A stretch of 64,000 nucleotides of DNA from Actinacidiphila glaucinigra (GCF_900188405.1 NZ_FZOF01000032.1:35787-99786), one strand, 5' to 3'. Positions 16,900 through 24,816 are shown, counted from the first letter of the stretch. Notes: generated by a model not told the origin, from the letters alone. Made by a program: numbers and translations.

Positions 16900-17456
16900 G
16901 CCCGCATCCCTCCCGCGCGGACCTCCATCGCGGCCGTACCGGCCGCGGACGGGGCTCCGCCTTCCGCCTCCCAGTCCGCTTCGCCTCTGCGAACGGTGAG
17001 GCATTCGTCGTCCGCCATGATGCCGCTCGCGGTGCGCCGGCACCGTGGGTCAGCCGCGGCTGCCATCAGCCGGGTCGCTGCAGCCAGATCACATTCCGGC
17101 GGTATGACCAACAGATCGAGGCGCCCGCTGGTGTAGGAGAGCAGCAGCAGTTTGTTCGCGTCCTGATCATTGAACCAGCCGACGTGGACGACATGTCCCG
17201 AGGCCGGCACCCTGTGAGGGATCACGGGCCAGAGCGAGGGATGCACCGCGACCCGTGTCACCCGCGCCCACCGGCGGTCCAGTGTGTCGATCAGGGCCGG
17301 GAGTTCACGGGTGAGATCGCGAGAACGAGGCCACCAGGCTCCGTCCAGCAGACCCGGGGCAGCATTGACAGGCCTCAGTGCCAGCCGAGGCGGCGGTGCG
17401 GGTGGTGAGTAATCCTGCCCATCAGCGATGCGTGGGCGATCGAGAATGATGTTCAT
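16896..17456 (-). CDS. DUF5994 family protein
   Basis: A 186-residue protein with LDGAWWPRSRDLTRELPALIDTLDRRWARVTRVAVHPSLW, the DUF5994 core, and a following LLLLSYTSGRLDLLVIPPEC strand. It has a longer C-terminal tail than the copy at 15382. ATG 17456 begins a stretch lining up with the other copy. It is the first gene of a two-gene operon ending at 16177. Function unknown. Confidence 0.8.
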   Translation of the reverse strand: MNIILDRPRIADGQDYSPPAPPPRLALRPVNAAPGLLDGAWWPRSRDLTRELPALIDTLDRRWARVTRVAVHPSLWPVIPHRVPASGHVVHVGWFNDQDANKLLLLSYTSGRLDLLVIPPECDLAAATRLMAAAADPRCRRTASGIMADDECLTVRRGEADWEAEGGAPSAAGTAAMEVRAGGMRA

Positions 17457-17713
17457 GACACGGACCTGACTCCGGGAGCGTTCCCGCCTGCCCGAGATGG
17501 CCGTTCGCCGGGAACGACACCGGCATGGGGCCCGTGTACGAAGTGCTCCTGGTGACTCCACTCTACTCCCGCTGGGGCACCCGCCGGAGCCGTGGTTCCG
17601 CGCATCCTGCAGGCAGGGCACCGGCCCCGGCCGCGGGGGCGGCCGCGCCCGTGCATCCGCCCCGACGCTCTCCGAGCGTCCGGGCCCTCAGCCGGGGTGA
17701 ACCGGCGTGCCAC
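17457..17713. other. Intergenic region
   Basis: About 257 bases containing the promoter region for the minus-strand DUF5994 operon and the end of the small gene at 17714. No gene and no clear promoter match seen. Confidence 0.3.
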
Positions 17714-17875
17714 TCACAGGTTCCGGCCCTGGTGCGGGTGGCCCAGAACGAACCTCTTGGGCGTGCCGGACTCGCCCGGGATCACCCGGGCGCCGGAGTT
17801 GTGCCGGCGGTTCAGGACGACCACCATTGCCGCGATGACCGCCGCGACGGCCAAGGCTGCCAGAAAGTAGAGCAT
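17714..17875 (-). CDS. Small membrane protein
   Basis: A 53-residue protein: one membrane helix (about 3-21) then a basic tail with GARVIPGESGTPKRFVLGHPHQ. Codon choice is typical of genes here and a GTGGGA element lies eight bases before the ATG at 17875. Too short for confident family assignment. Confidence 0.5.
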   Translation of the reverse strand: MLYFLAALAVAAVIAAMVVVLNRRHNSGARVIPGESGTPKRFVLGHPHQGRNL

Positions 17876-18116
17876 GTCGATCCCACATGAGTGAGTGCGC
17901 GGCTGCCGTGGTGACGCCGGCGCAACTTCCGCCGGGCCGGATAGTGAACGACTTCCGGCCCGTGAGCATTCTGCCCCTCCCCGGACCCCACGTCACCGAA
18001 GAATCCGTGGCGGAGGTCCTCCGGGCGCACGGCGGCGGGCGCCACGCGCGGTGCGGCGCATGCGGCTCCACGAGGAGCAGGGCGCCCCGTGTCCCTACGG
18101 CGCGCCCGGCCGGCGG

Positions 18117-18364
18117 ACGGAATTCACGCCCGGCCCCGTCGGGGTCGAGAAAGTCCGACGGCACGGTCGTCGCCGAGCGCGCCGACCCCCGGGTTCCACA
18201 TCGCCGGGCGCACGATGACCACGCCGTGAGACGCGCTGGACGCGCCCTGCCTCGACGGTTACGCCCTGTGGACCCATCCGACGACCCCGTTCCTGCGGGC
18301 CCCGCTGGGGGTCACCGTCACCGCGACGTGCCGGCGGCGCGAGGCGCGAGGCGACGTGCGCTGA
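18117..18364 (+). pseudogene. Frameshifted remnant of a hypothetical gene
   Basis: Coherent peptide pieces jump between all three plus-strand frames: TEFTPGPVGVEKV (from 18117), then SDGTVVAERADPR, then GFHIAGRTMTTP, an in-frame TGA at 18227-18229, and DALDAPCLDGYALWTHPTTPFLRAPLGVTVTATC to a stop at 18362-18364. Read together they resemble the C-terminal part of a common Streptomyces hypothetical protein with a TTPWDALD...GYALWTYLTTPFLL core (from memory), in which the TGA replaces Trp. Two frameshifts and one nonsense codon make it a decayed gene. Confidence 0.6.
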
Positions 18365-18373
18365 GTCCGGGGC

Positions 18374-18871
18374 TCAGGGAGCGAGCGTGAGCGTGGCCGG
18401 CGTCCCCAGCGCCAGCATTTTCGTGTAGGGGCACAAGGTGTCCGCCCGCTTCATCAACGGAGCGGCGATCGCCGCGTCCGTCCCCGGCCAGGTGATCACC
18501 AGATCCGCTCGCAGCAGATAGCCCCCGTCCCGGGGATCGCGGCCGAAGGCGACGGTCGCCTCGACCGCGATCGTCGCGGGATTCCGCCCGGCCCGCCGGG
18601 CGACGAGGCTGAGGGCGCCGTGGAAGCAGGCCGCGAGGCCCGCGGCGAACAACTGCTCCGGATTCGTGCCACCGCCGTCCCCGCCGAGCTCGGTGGGGAG
18701 CCGCAGCGTGAGGTCCAACGCGCCGTCGGCCGAACGGGCCCGGCCCGAGGCCCGTCCGTGGCTGACCGCGCCGCCGTCGACGGTCACCGTGGTCGTGTAG
18801 AGGGGGGAGAAGGCCGGGCCGTCGAAGTCCTCGGCGGTGGACAGGCCGGGCCGATCGGTCGGCTCGCTCAT
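18374..18871 (-). CDS. OsmC/Ohr-family peroxiredoxin
   Basis: A 165-residue protein that would reduce organic hydroperoxides with a pair of cysteines. The peroxidatic Cys82 (AACFHGAL) and resolving Cys147 (TLCPYTKML) are both present, as is the conserved Gly-Gly-x-Asn-Pro-Glu-Gln-Leu block at 67-74. The length fits the Ohr/OsmC family (140-170). Its start overlaps a 31-codon upstream frame (ATGA). An ECF41-type promoter lies at 19013-19040 on this strand, so it probably belongs to the redox regulon described in the findings. Confidence 0.9.
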   Translation of the reverse strand: MSEPTDRPGLSTAEDFDGPAFSPLYTTTVTVDGGAVSHGRASGRARSADGALDLTLRLPTELGGDGGGTNPEQLFAAGLAACFHGALSLVARRAGRNPATIAVEATVAFGRDPRDGGYLLRADLVITWPGTDAAIAAPLMKRADTLCPYTKMLALGTPATLTLAP

Positions 18872-18963
18872 CGCGGTGCCTCTCCACGGGGCAGGCTCCG
18901 GGCGGCCGTGGGGCTTGCGACCCGTGCGGGTGCCCGCCCGCCGCTCGTGACAGTGGTCTGCAT
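18868..18963 (-). CDS. 31-residue leader peptide ahead of OsmC
   Basis: ATG 18963 follows a good ribosome site (AAGGA, seven bases) and the frame ends overlapping the OsmC start by ATGA. The product is basic, Ala/Arg/Ser-rich and without recognisable fold. It lies 50 bases from the predicted -10, so ribosomes would load here first and OsmC translation would be coupled to it. Confidence 0.4.
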   Translation of the reverse strand: MQTTVTSGGRAPARVASPTAARSLPRGEAPR

Positions 18964-19012
18964 GCTCTGTCCTTCTTCGTCCCGGGGAGAGGCCCGGACC
19001 TGATCATCGACT

Positions 19013-19040
19013 TGACCGGCCAGCCGGTCCGCGTGTGACG
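19013..19040 (-). promoter_or_regulatory. ECF41-type promoter for OsmC
   Basis: Minus strand: CGTCACA (19040-19034), 15 bases, CGGTCA (19018-19013). The -10 lies 50 bases before the leader ATG at 18963. It stands back to back with the WhiB promoter at 19132. Confidence 0.75.
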
Positions 19041-19131
19041 TTCCGGGCGGGGAATTTCCGGTGAACTCTCGTGGAGGTGCGGGGGCTGGCTCGGGAGGGG
19101 CCCGCCTGGTGCCCGAACCCGGCATATCGGG

Positions 19132-19159
19132 CGTCACACACCGCTCGATCCACCGGTCT
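19132..19159 (+). promoter_or_regulatory. ECF41-type promoter for WhiB gene
   Basis: Plus strand: CGTCACA (19132-19138), 15 bases, CGGTCT (19154-19159), 102 bases ahead of the WhiB start. Confidence 0.75.
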
Positions 19160-19260
19160 CCACTCCATGGGGAGTCCCCGCCACGGACGGCCGACGGGTC
19201 CCGCCGGCCACGGCCCGCGGGTGTGCCGGGGAGCCCGGCTGTCCGTACGAGGAGGTTTTC

Positions 19261-19527
19261 GTGAACTGGCGTGATGAGGCGGCGTGCCGCGAGGAGGATC
19301 CGGAGCTGTTCTTCCCCATCGGCGGCAGCGGCCCGGGAAGGGTCCAGACCGGGGAGGCCAAGGCCGTGTGCCTGCGGTGCCCGGTCACGGCCCACTGTCT
19401 GGAGTGGGCTCTGGCGGCCGGCCGCCTGGACGGGATCTGGGGCGGGACCACGGAGGAGGAACGGCGCAGGATCCGGCGGCGCGACTACGTCGAACGCTGG
19501 CGGAAGGGCCGGCAGGCCACCGCCTGA
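19261..19527 (+). CDS. WhiB-like iron-sulfur transcriptional regulator
   Basis: An 88-residue Wbl protein. The four cluster ligands are Cys9, Cys37, Cys40 and Cys46, followed by the signature GIWGGTTEEERR and a basic C-terminal helix (RRRDYVERWRKGR) for DNA contact. Wbl proteins bind a redox- and NO-sensitive [4Fe-4S] cluster and act with the principal sigma factor. GTG 19261 has a strong ribosome site (GAGGAGG). The gene is divergent from OsmC, both carrying ECF41-type promoters, so a redox-sensing role in this regulon is likely. Confidence 0.92.
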   Translation: MNWRDEAACREEDPELFFPIGGSGPGRVQTGEAKAVCLRCPVTAHCLEWALAAGRLDGIWGGTTEEERRRIRRRDYVERWRKGRQATA

Positions 19528-19533
19528 TCCGGA

Positions 19534-20298
19534 TCAGACGAGTTCCAGCCCGCCGTCGACCGTCACGACCTGGCCGGTCATGTGCGTCCGCGCGGGTTCG
19601 GCGACCCGCAGGATCCACTCCGCCACGTCCCGGGGATCGGCGAGACGGCCCATCGGGATGCGGTCGCGTTCCTGGCCGACCATGGACTCGATCTCCTCGG
19701 GGGAGAGCCCCGCGGCGACCATGACGTCCGTGTCGGTCGGGCCGGGGGCGACCGCGTTCACCCGGACTCCCTCGGGCGCCAGCTCCAGGGCCCAGGTGCG
19801 CGTCAGCTGCTCCAGTGCGCTCTTGGTCGCGGCGTAGTGTCCGCCGCCGGGCAGCGGGCGGTGTCCGTAGGTGCTGGAGACGTTGACGATGGAACCCGAG
19901 GACTCCCGAAGGTGCGGAAGGGCCGCATGGGCGAGCAGGCTCGGCGCGGTCACATTGAGCGCGAACAGCCTCTCGATCACCCCGCGGTCCGTGCCCTCCA
20001 GCGGCATGACGGCCGTGGCGCCGGCGTTGTTCACCAGCACGTCGAGGCGCCCCCACCGTTCCACGGCGGCGGCGACGGCCGTGGTGGCGGCGCCGTCCGC
20101 GCAGATGTCGAGCGGCAGGACCGCGATGCCGGAGTGCGCCCGTGCGGTCTCCTCGAGCGCGTCCTTGCGTCGTCCCACGCCCAGGACCCGGGCCCCCGAC
20201 TCCGCCAGGGCGATGGCGGTGGCCCGGCCGATGCCCGAGCCGGCGCCGGTGACGATCGCCGTGCGCCCGGAGAAGCGCTGGTCGGCAGAACTGGTCAT
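19534..20298 (-). CDS. Short-chain dehydrogenase/reductase
   Basis: A complete 254-residue classical SDR. It shows the cofactor loop TGAGSGIG (about 17-24), NNAG, the catalytic serine in NVSST, and Tyr-x3-Lys in HYAATKSALEQ. The Arg pair in GVGRRKD after the second strand suggests NADPH preference. C-terminal GQVVTVDGG is normal. Substrate unknown. It converges on the WhiB gene with only six bases between stops. A perfect 7-bp inverted repeat at 20316-20342 lies just ahead of its start and is a likely operator. Confidence 0.9.
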   Translation of the reverse strand: MTSSADQRFSGRTAIVTGAGSGIGRATAIALAESGARVLGVGRRKDALEETARAHSGIAVLPLDICADGAATTAVAAAVERWGRLDVLVNNAGATAVMPLEGTDRGVIERLFALNVTAPSLLAHAALPHLRESSGSIVNVSSTYGHRPLPGGGHYAATKSALEQLTRTWALELAPEGVRVNAVAPGPTDTDVMVAAGLSPEEIESMVGQERDRIPMGRLADPRDVAEWILRVAEPARTHMTGQVVTVDGGLELV

Positions 20299-20315
20299 AG
20301 CGGTTCCCTGATCTG

Positions 20316-20342
20316 TGTTCGATGTTCGTCGTATGTCGAACA
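20316..20342 (-). promoter_or_regulatory. Candidate operator of the SDR gene
   Basis: TGTTCGA (20316-20322) and TCGAACA (20336-20342) form a 7-bp inverted repeat separated by 13 bases, 18 bases upstream of the SDR start. No cognate repressor gene is adjacent, and the pattern does not fit the usual LexA box. Confidence 0.4.
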
Positions 20343-20390
20343 ATACAGCCCAGGGGAGTGAGATGGCGGGAAGATGATGAATGGGATCCA

Positions 20391-20418
20391 TGTCACATAT
20401 GTGGTGGATGTCCGGTCG
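20391..20418 (+). promoter_or_regulatory. ECF41-type promoter for PP2C gene
   Basis: TGTCACA (20391-20397), 15 bases, CGGTCG (20413-20418), 87 bases ahead of ATG 20505. Confidence 0.8.
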
Positions 20419-20504
20419 TACTGCGAAAGCCGGAACTGTGTCGCGGCGCCGCGCCCGGGCGCGTCCACGCGGCCGATCGGTGCCCCGCCACGGAAAGGCC
20501 ACGC

Positions 20505-21674
20505 ATGATCCCCGCCCTCCCTCGCCGCACCCGTGCCGCTACCCGTCCCGCTCCCCGGCCCCGTGGGCAGGTCATGCGGCCCGCGGTCGTGCTTCCCTTC
20601 CTGGTCGGCGTGGGCTTCCTGGACGAGGTGTGCGCCCCGCCCGTCGGCTGGGCGACGACACTCGTGGCCGCCTCAGCCGCGGCGACGTACGCCGGTGCCC
20701 CGCTGACCGGGGGAGCCGTCCTCATCGTGGCCGCGGCCGGCATCGGCCTCGCCGTCAGCCCGGGCGGGTTCCCGCCCGTCACGACCTCGCAGGCGGCCGC
20801 CGTGCTCGTCCTGTCCGTGGCCGTCGTCGTCTTCTTCGTCCGCCAGGAGCACCACAAGCTGGAACTGGCCGCCGTCCGCGCCGTCTCGGAATTGACGCAG
20901 CGCGTCGTCCTGCGCCCGCTCCCCGAACGGATCGGCCCGCTGTGCGTCGCCGCCTCATACCAGGCGTCGGACGCCCACGCCACCGTCGGCGGCGATCTCT
21001 ACGCGGCCGCGCGGATCACCGGAGCGACGCGGATCCTGATCGGCGACGTGCGTGGCAAGGGACTGCAGGGCATCCCCGAAGTGGCGGCCGCCGTCGGCGC
21101 GTTCAGGGAGGCCGCCCCCCGTTGCGGCACCCTGCCCGAAGTGGCCGCCCACCTGGAGGGCAGCATGCGCGGCCACCTGGCGGAGGCCGAGCGGAGCGAC
21201 GACGAGGCCGCGGAGCGGTTCGTCACCGCCCTGGTGCTGGAGATCCCGGACGACCGGCGTGTCGTCCACGCGGTCAACTGCGGCCACCCCGCGCCCCTGG
21301 TCGCCGGCGGCGGCCGGGTCACCGCGCTGACACCCCACCGGAGCGGCCCGCCCCTCGGCCTGGGCGGCCTCGCGCCCCACGAGCACCACCAGGACACCTT
21401 CCCTTTCGCGCCGGGGGAGGTGCTCCTCCTCTACACCGACGGTGTCACCGAGGCCCGCGACCCGGCCGGCGCCTTCTACCCCCTCCGGGACCGCCTCGCC
21501 CGCTGGACGGGCACCGACCCCGGCGGCCTCGTGCGGCACGTCCGGGACGACCTGTGCCGGCACCTGTGCGGTCCCCTGCACGACGACGTCGCCATCGTGG
21601 CCCTCCAGCGGACTCCCGTTCCCGCGCAGGCGGGCAGCCCCGAGGCGGACGGGACCGCGGCCTGGGCCCCCTGA
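20505..21674 (+). CDS. Membrane-anchored PP2C (SpoIIE/RsbU-type) phosphatase
   Basis: A 389-residue protein with an Arg-rich start, three to four membrane helices (about 25-110) and a cytoplasmic PP2C domain carrying VGGDLYAA, GDVRGKG, NCGHPAPLV, YTDGVTEA and HDDVAIVAL. Such proteins dephosphorylate anti-anti-sigma proteins in response to signals at the membrane. ATG 20505 has GGAAAGG six bases upstream. An ECF41-type promoter precedes it, which suggests that the ECF41 regulon feeds into a partner-switching sigma pathway. No STAS or anti-sigma gene is adjacent. Confidence 0.9.
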   Translation: MIPALPRRTRAATRPAPRPRGQVMRPAVVLPFLVGVGFLDEVCAPPVGWATTLVAASAAATYAGAPLTGGAVLIVAAAGIGLAVSPGGFPPVTTSQAAAVLVLSVAVVVFFVRQEHHKLELAAVRAVSELTQRVVLRPLPERIGPLCVAASYQASDAHATVGGDLYAAARITGATRILIGDVRGKGLQGIPEVAAAVGAFREAAPRCGTLPEVAAHLEGSMRGHLAEAERSDDEAAERFVTALVLEIPDDRRVVHAVNCGHPAPLVAGGGRVTALTPHRSGPPLGLGGLAPHEHHQDTFPFAPGEVLLLYTDGVTEARDPAGAFYPLRDRLARWTGTDPGGLVRHVRDDLCRHLCGPLHDDVAIVALQRTPVPAQAGSPEADGTAAWAP

Positions 21675-21773
21675 GGGTGCCCCGCGGCAGCCCAGGCGCG
21701 TCGACTGCCGCGAAGGTACGTTGAAAACGTAGAGGCATTCACCGGTCATCAGCATCGGGAGATGGGCAAAGCC

Positions 21774-22505
21774 ATGAAAATCGCAGTCATCGGCGGAACC
21801 GGGCTCATCGGATCACAGGTCGTGAAGAACCTCGAAGCGGCGGGTCACGAGGCCGTGCCGCACTCCCTGTCCACCGGCGTGAACCTCCTGACCGGCGAAG
21901 GCGTCGTGGAGGCCGTCGCGGACGCCGACGTCGTCGTCAACCTCACGAACTCGCCGACCTTCGACGAGGCCTCGCCCGCCTTCTTCCAGACCTCCATGGA
22001 CAACCTGGTCACCGCGAGCGAGAAGGGCGGCGTCGGCCACATGGTCATCCTCTCGATCGTCGGCGTCGACCAGGTGCCGGAACTGGACTACTACCGGGCG
22101 AAGGCGCTCCAGGAGGACATCCTCAAGGCCGGTTCGATCCCCTACTCCATCGTCCGCGCCACCCAGTTCATGGAGTTCATGGAAGCGACGATGTCATGGA
22201 CCACGGACGGCGACACCGTACGGCTGCCGCGGACCCCGCTCCAGCCGATCGCCGCCGCCGACGTCGCGCGGATGGTCGCCGAGGTCGCCTCGGGCCCCCC
22301 GCTCAACGGGACCGTGGACATCGCCGGGCCCGACGTCTTCCCCCTGGAGGAGATCGGCCGGATCACCATCGCGGCCAAGGGCGACGGACGTACGGTCGTC
22401 GTCGACGACACGGCGGGCATGTTCGCCGTCGCCCAGGGCGACGTCCTCATCGGCGGCAGCGACGCCCGCATCGCCCCCACCCACTACAGGGACTGGCTGT
22501 CCTGA
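21774..22505 (+). CDS. NmrA-like NAD(P)-binding epimerase/oxidoreductase
   Basis: A 243-residue atypical SDR with GGTGLIG at the N-terminus for dinucleotide binding and no classical Tyr-x3-Lys site. Paralogues lie at 40242 and 58100. The ECF41 sigma gene follows 47 bases downstream on the same strand; ECF41 factors are known to be linked to genes for carboxymuconolactone decarboxylases, oxidoreductases or epimerases, so this is the expected partner. ATG 21774 was chosen by comparison with the paralogues; ATG 21762 is an alternative. Substrate unknown. Unlike the paralogues it has no TGTCACA promoter. Confidence 0.88.
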   Translation: MKIAVIGGTGLIGSQVVKNLEAAGHEAVPHSLSTGVNLLTGEGVVEAVADADVVVNLTNSPTFDEASPAFFQTSMDNLVTASEKGGVGHMVILSIVGVDQVPELDYYRAKALQEDILKAGSIPYSIVRATQFMEFMEATMSWTTDGDTVRLPRTPLQPIAAADVARMVAEVASGPPLNGTVDIAGPDVFPLEEIGRITIAAKGDGRTVVVDDTAGMFAVAQGDVLIGGSDARIAPTHYRDWLS

Positions 22506-22552
22506 CGACCGGGGCGTCCCGGACGCGGACGACGCCGACCGAGGACGAAGCA

Positions 22553-23434
22553 GTGGACGAAGCCGAGGACCTGGACCTCCGCGAAGCACAGGAGGAGTTC
22601 CAGGCCGCCCGTGGCAGCCTGTTCGGCATCGCCTACCGGATGCTCGGCAGCGTGAGCGAGGCCGAGGACGTCCTGCAGGACGCCTGGATCCGCTGGCAGA
22701 CCTACGACCGTTCCAAGGTGGAGAACCCCCGGGCGTTCCTCGCGACGACGGTGACGAGGCTCGCGATCAACGTGCTCAAGTCGGCCCGGGCCCGCCGCGA
22801 GACCTACGTCGGGCCCTGGCTGCCCGAGCCGGTGGACACCGAGAGCGACCCCGCCCTCGGCGCCGTGAACGGCGAGGCGCTCGAAGTGGCGGTGCTGATG
22901 CTCCTGGAGAAGCTCACGCCCGCCGAACGCGCCGCCTACGTGCTCCGGGAGGCGTTCGAGTACCCGTACACGCAGATCGCGGAGATCATCGGCCAGTCCA
23001 ACGCCAACGCGCGCCAACTGGTCAGCCGGGCGCGCAAGCACCTGGCCGCGGAGAAGCGGGCCAGTGTCGTGTCCACCGACCACCAGCGGTTCCTGACGGC
23101 GTTCGTCGCGGCCGCCAAGGCGGGTGAAGTGGGCGTGCTGGAGAACATGTTCGCCGAGGACGTCGTGTCGTACTCCGACGGCGGAGGCGAGGTGCGGGCG
23201 TCGAAGTTCCCCGTCGTGGGCCGTCATCGGGTGGCCAAGTACATCCACGCGTTCGCCGACCGCTTCTGGGTGGGTGTGACCGTGGAGCCCGCGCTGGTGA
23301 ACGGCAGGCCCGCCGCGAAGCTGTTGCGGGACGGCGTCGTCTTCACCGTCGTCACCGTGAGCGTCACCCCGGAGGGCATCGACCGGGTGATGTGGATGAT
23401 GAACCCCTCGAAACTGGGCGCCATGGCCGCGTGA
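22553..23434 (+). CDS. ECF41-family RNA polymerase sigma factor
   Basis: A complete 293-residue ECF sigma factor. Sigma region 2 (SLFGIAYRMLGSVSEAEDVLQDAWIRW) and region 4 (LTPAERAAYVLREAFEYPYTQIAEIIGQS) are followed by a C-terminal SnoaL-like domain of about 100 residues. Family marks are WLPEP in the linker, DGGG (in SYSDGGGEV) and NPSKL near the end. In ECF41 proteins this extension takes the place of an anti-sigma factor. GTG 22553 has GAGGA seven bases upstream. It is the best candidate to read the sixteen TGTCACA promoters in the window, two of which drive its paralogues. Confidence 0.92.
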   Translation: MDEAEDLDLREAQEEFQAARGSLFGIAYRMLGSVSEAEDVLQDAWIRWQTYDRSKVENPRAFLATTVTRLAINVLKSARARRETYVGPWLPEPVDTESDPALGAVNGEALEVAVLMLLEKLTPAERAAYVLREAFEYPYTQIAEIIGQSNANARQLVSRARKHLAAEKRASVVSTDHQRFLTAFVAAAKAGEVGVLENMFAEDVVSYSDGGGEVRASKFPVVGRHRVAKYIHAFADRFWVGVTVEPALVNGRPAAKLLRDGVVFTVVTVSVTPEGIDRVMWMMNPSKLGAMAA

Positions 23435-23446
23435 CGGTACGCGGAC

Positions 23447-23480
23447 CTCCCCCGGCGCCGCCCGGGCGGCGCCGGGGGAG
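23447..23480. terminator. Bidirectional terminator
   Basis: A perfect 17-bp inverted repeat without spacer (23447-23463 with 23464-23480) between the convergent sigma factor and cupin genes. Confidence 0.8.
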
Positions 23481-23489
23481 TGCCACGCG

Positions 23490-23969
23490 TCAGTCGACGA
23501 AGTACGAGTCGTGCTTGTCCAGGAACGCGGCGCGCTCCTCCTCGGTGGCACCGCCCATCTGCGACATCTTCTCGAAGTACTCCTCGCGCGGTGCGCCCGG
23601 CGTGAAGAGCAGCAGCATCTCGGCCGGGGTGTCGGAGTCGTTGCGGAAGGCGTGCAGCCCGCCCTGCGGGACGTGCAGGAAGTCGCCCTCCTCCGCGTCG
23701 ACCCACTTCTCGCCGTTGTAGAGGCGGACGGTTCCGCTCAGGATGAAGAAGGACTCCGAGATGGTCCGGTGGAAGTGCGTCTTGGGACCGCCGGCGTTCG
23801 CCCTCATCATGACGCGGTAGAGCCCGTACTCGCCCCGCGTCATGTCCGTGGTGGCCAGGTAGTGGATGCCGTCCCCGGCCTGGCCGACGTTCGGCGGGGT
23901 GCTCGCCGGGCGGAAGTTCGCGTTGATCTCGCCGGTGTCCCCGAAGTACACCTGCTGTGGATACGACAT
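23490..23969 (-). CDS. Cupin-domain protein
   Basis: A 159-residue beta-barrel protein with cupin motif 1 (THFHRTISESFFILSGTV, His-x-His and Glu) and motif 2 (GDFLHVPQGGLHAFRN), which together ligate a metal ion. Cupins of this size can be dioxygenases, isomerases or binding proteins; the reaction cannot be read here. ATG 23969 is favoured by AAGGG nine bases upstream; ATG 23978 is an alternative. An ECF41-type promoter lies at 24069-24096 on the same strand. It converges on the ECF41 gene. Confidence 0.85.
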   Translation of the reverse strand: MSYPQQVYFGDTGEINANFRPASTPPNVGQAGDGIHYLATTDMTRGEYGLYRVMMRANAGGPKTHFHRTISESFFILSGTVRLYNGEKWVDAEEGDFLHVPQGGLHAFRNDSDTPAEMLLLFTPGAPREEYFEKMSQMGGATEEERAAFLDKHDSYFVD

Positions 23970-24068
23970 GCCTACCATCCCTTGCTCGCGTCGCGTGCGC
24001 CGAGCGCACCGGCGGGGCGGGTGCCGGCCGTAGCGGCCGTCCGTCCGTGACCACGCCCCTCCGAGGTA

Positions 24069-24096
24069 AGACCGAGGTCCCCGGGCGGGTGTGACA
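24069..24096 (-). promoter_or_regulatory. ECF41-type promoter for cupin gene
   Basis: Minus strand: TGTCACA (24096-24090), 15 bases, CGGTCT (24074-24069), 100 bases ahead of the cupin ATG. Confidence 0.8.
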
Positions 24097-24107
24097 GTCC
24101 ATGGAGG

Positions 24108-24572
24108 TCAGGCGACCGCGACGACGCCCACCGCCGCCATGCCGTCGTCCGCGCGCAGGAGGATGTCGTAGAGATAGGTGTCGCCCGCGCGGGGCGTCAC
24201 GACCTGGCGGGCCCCCGAGGGCAGCGGGCGCGACACGGTCTCGTGCCGTTCGCCGGGCCCCGATCCGCTGACGGCCACGAGCCTGACCGGCGTTCTGCCG
24301 ATGTTCTCCAGCGTAACGGAACGGGTCCTCGGACACTTGTCGCCGAGTTCGTCGGTGCAGTGGAAGCGCACATCGCCGAAGTCGGCCAGCCCGCAGGAGA
24401 CGTCGGTGGCGAAGCTGAAGCGCGCCGAGCAGACCGCCCCGACGCGCAGCTCCGTCGCGGGCGGCGGCGAGGCTTGGACCTCCTTGCGGGGCGGGCTGTC
24501 CGTGCACGCCGCGGCGAACGGCACGAGCGCGACGGTGCTGACGAGTACGGCGGACAGGAGCGCGGTGCGCAC
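24108..24572 (-). CDS. Secreted lipoprotein of unknown function
   Basis: A 154-residue protein with a signal peptide and lipobox (FAAACTDS), so the Cys at about residue 23 should be lipidated and the protein held on the outer face of the membrane. The mature part has four further cysteines (around SAVCSARF, DVSCGLAD, RFHCTDE and GDKCPRT) likely to form disulfides, and beta-strand-rich sequence. No family recognised. The start is GTG at 24572. Confidence 0.75.
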   Translation of the reverse strand: MRTALLSAVLVSTVALVPFAAACTDSPPRKEVQASPPPATELRVGAVCSARFSFATDVSCGLADFGDVRFHCTDELGDKCPRTRSVTLENIGRTPVRLVAVSGSGPGERHETVSRPLPSGARQVVTPRAGDTYLYDILLRADDGMAAVGVVAVA

Positions 24573-24806
24573 GAGGGCTCCAGAGGAAGGAAGGCGGGAA
24601 CAGCCGGGTGCCGCACCGGTCGGGGTGCGGGTGGGCGTGGGCGGGTGCGGCGCGGAGTCGCCGTGGACGTCGGTCAGCCCGTGCCGGCCTGAAGTCGAGT
24701 CCCCGGGAACGTAGCAGACAGTGTTGACGCGTTCGGCGGGCGGAGGGGGGTGCCCACCCCCTTCGGGACGGTTGTCATCACCCGATATCGCCGTATATAG
24801 GCGCTA
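24573..24806. other. Intergenic region between divergent genes
   Basis: Contains the upstream region of the lipoprotein gene; no gene and no TGTCACA-type site toward the lipoprotein were found. Confidence 0.3.
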
Positions 24807-24816
24807 TGTGATCACA
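24807..24816. promoter_or_regulatory. Palindrome upstream of NDH-2
   Basis: TGTGATCACA is a perfect 10-base palindrome 26 bases upstream of the NDH-2 -35 element. It could be an activator or repressor site, but it is shorter than known Rex or Crp sites. Confidence 0.3.

Noticed and set aside
21743..21748. CGGTCA ahead of the NmrA gene at 21774
   Set aside because: The 7 bases 15 upstream read TTGAAAA, not TGTCACA. It is not counted as a member of the promoter class.
24807..24816. TGTGATCACA as a Rex site for NDH-2
   Set aside because: Rex boxes need an 8-bp longer pattern (TGTGAA, gap, TTCACA). Listed only as a palindrome.
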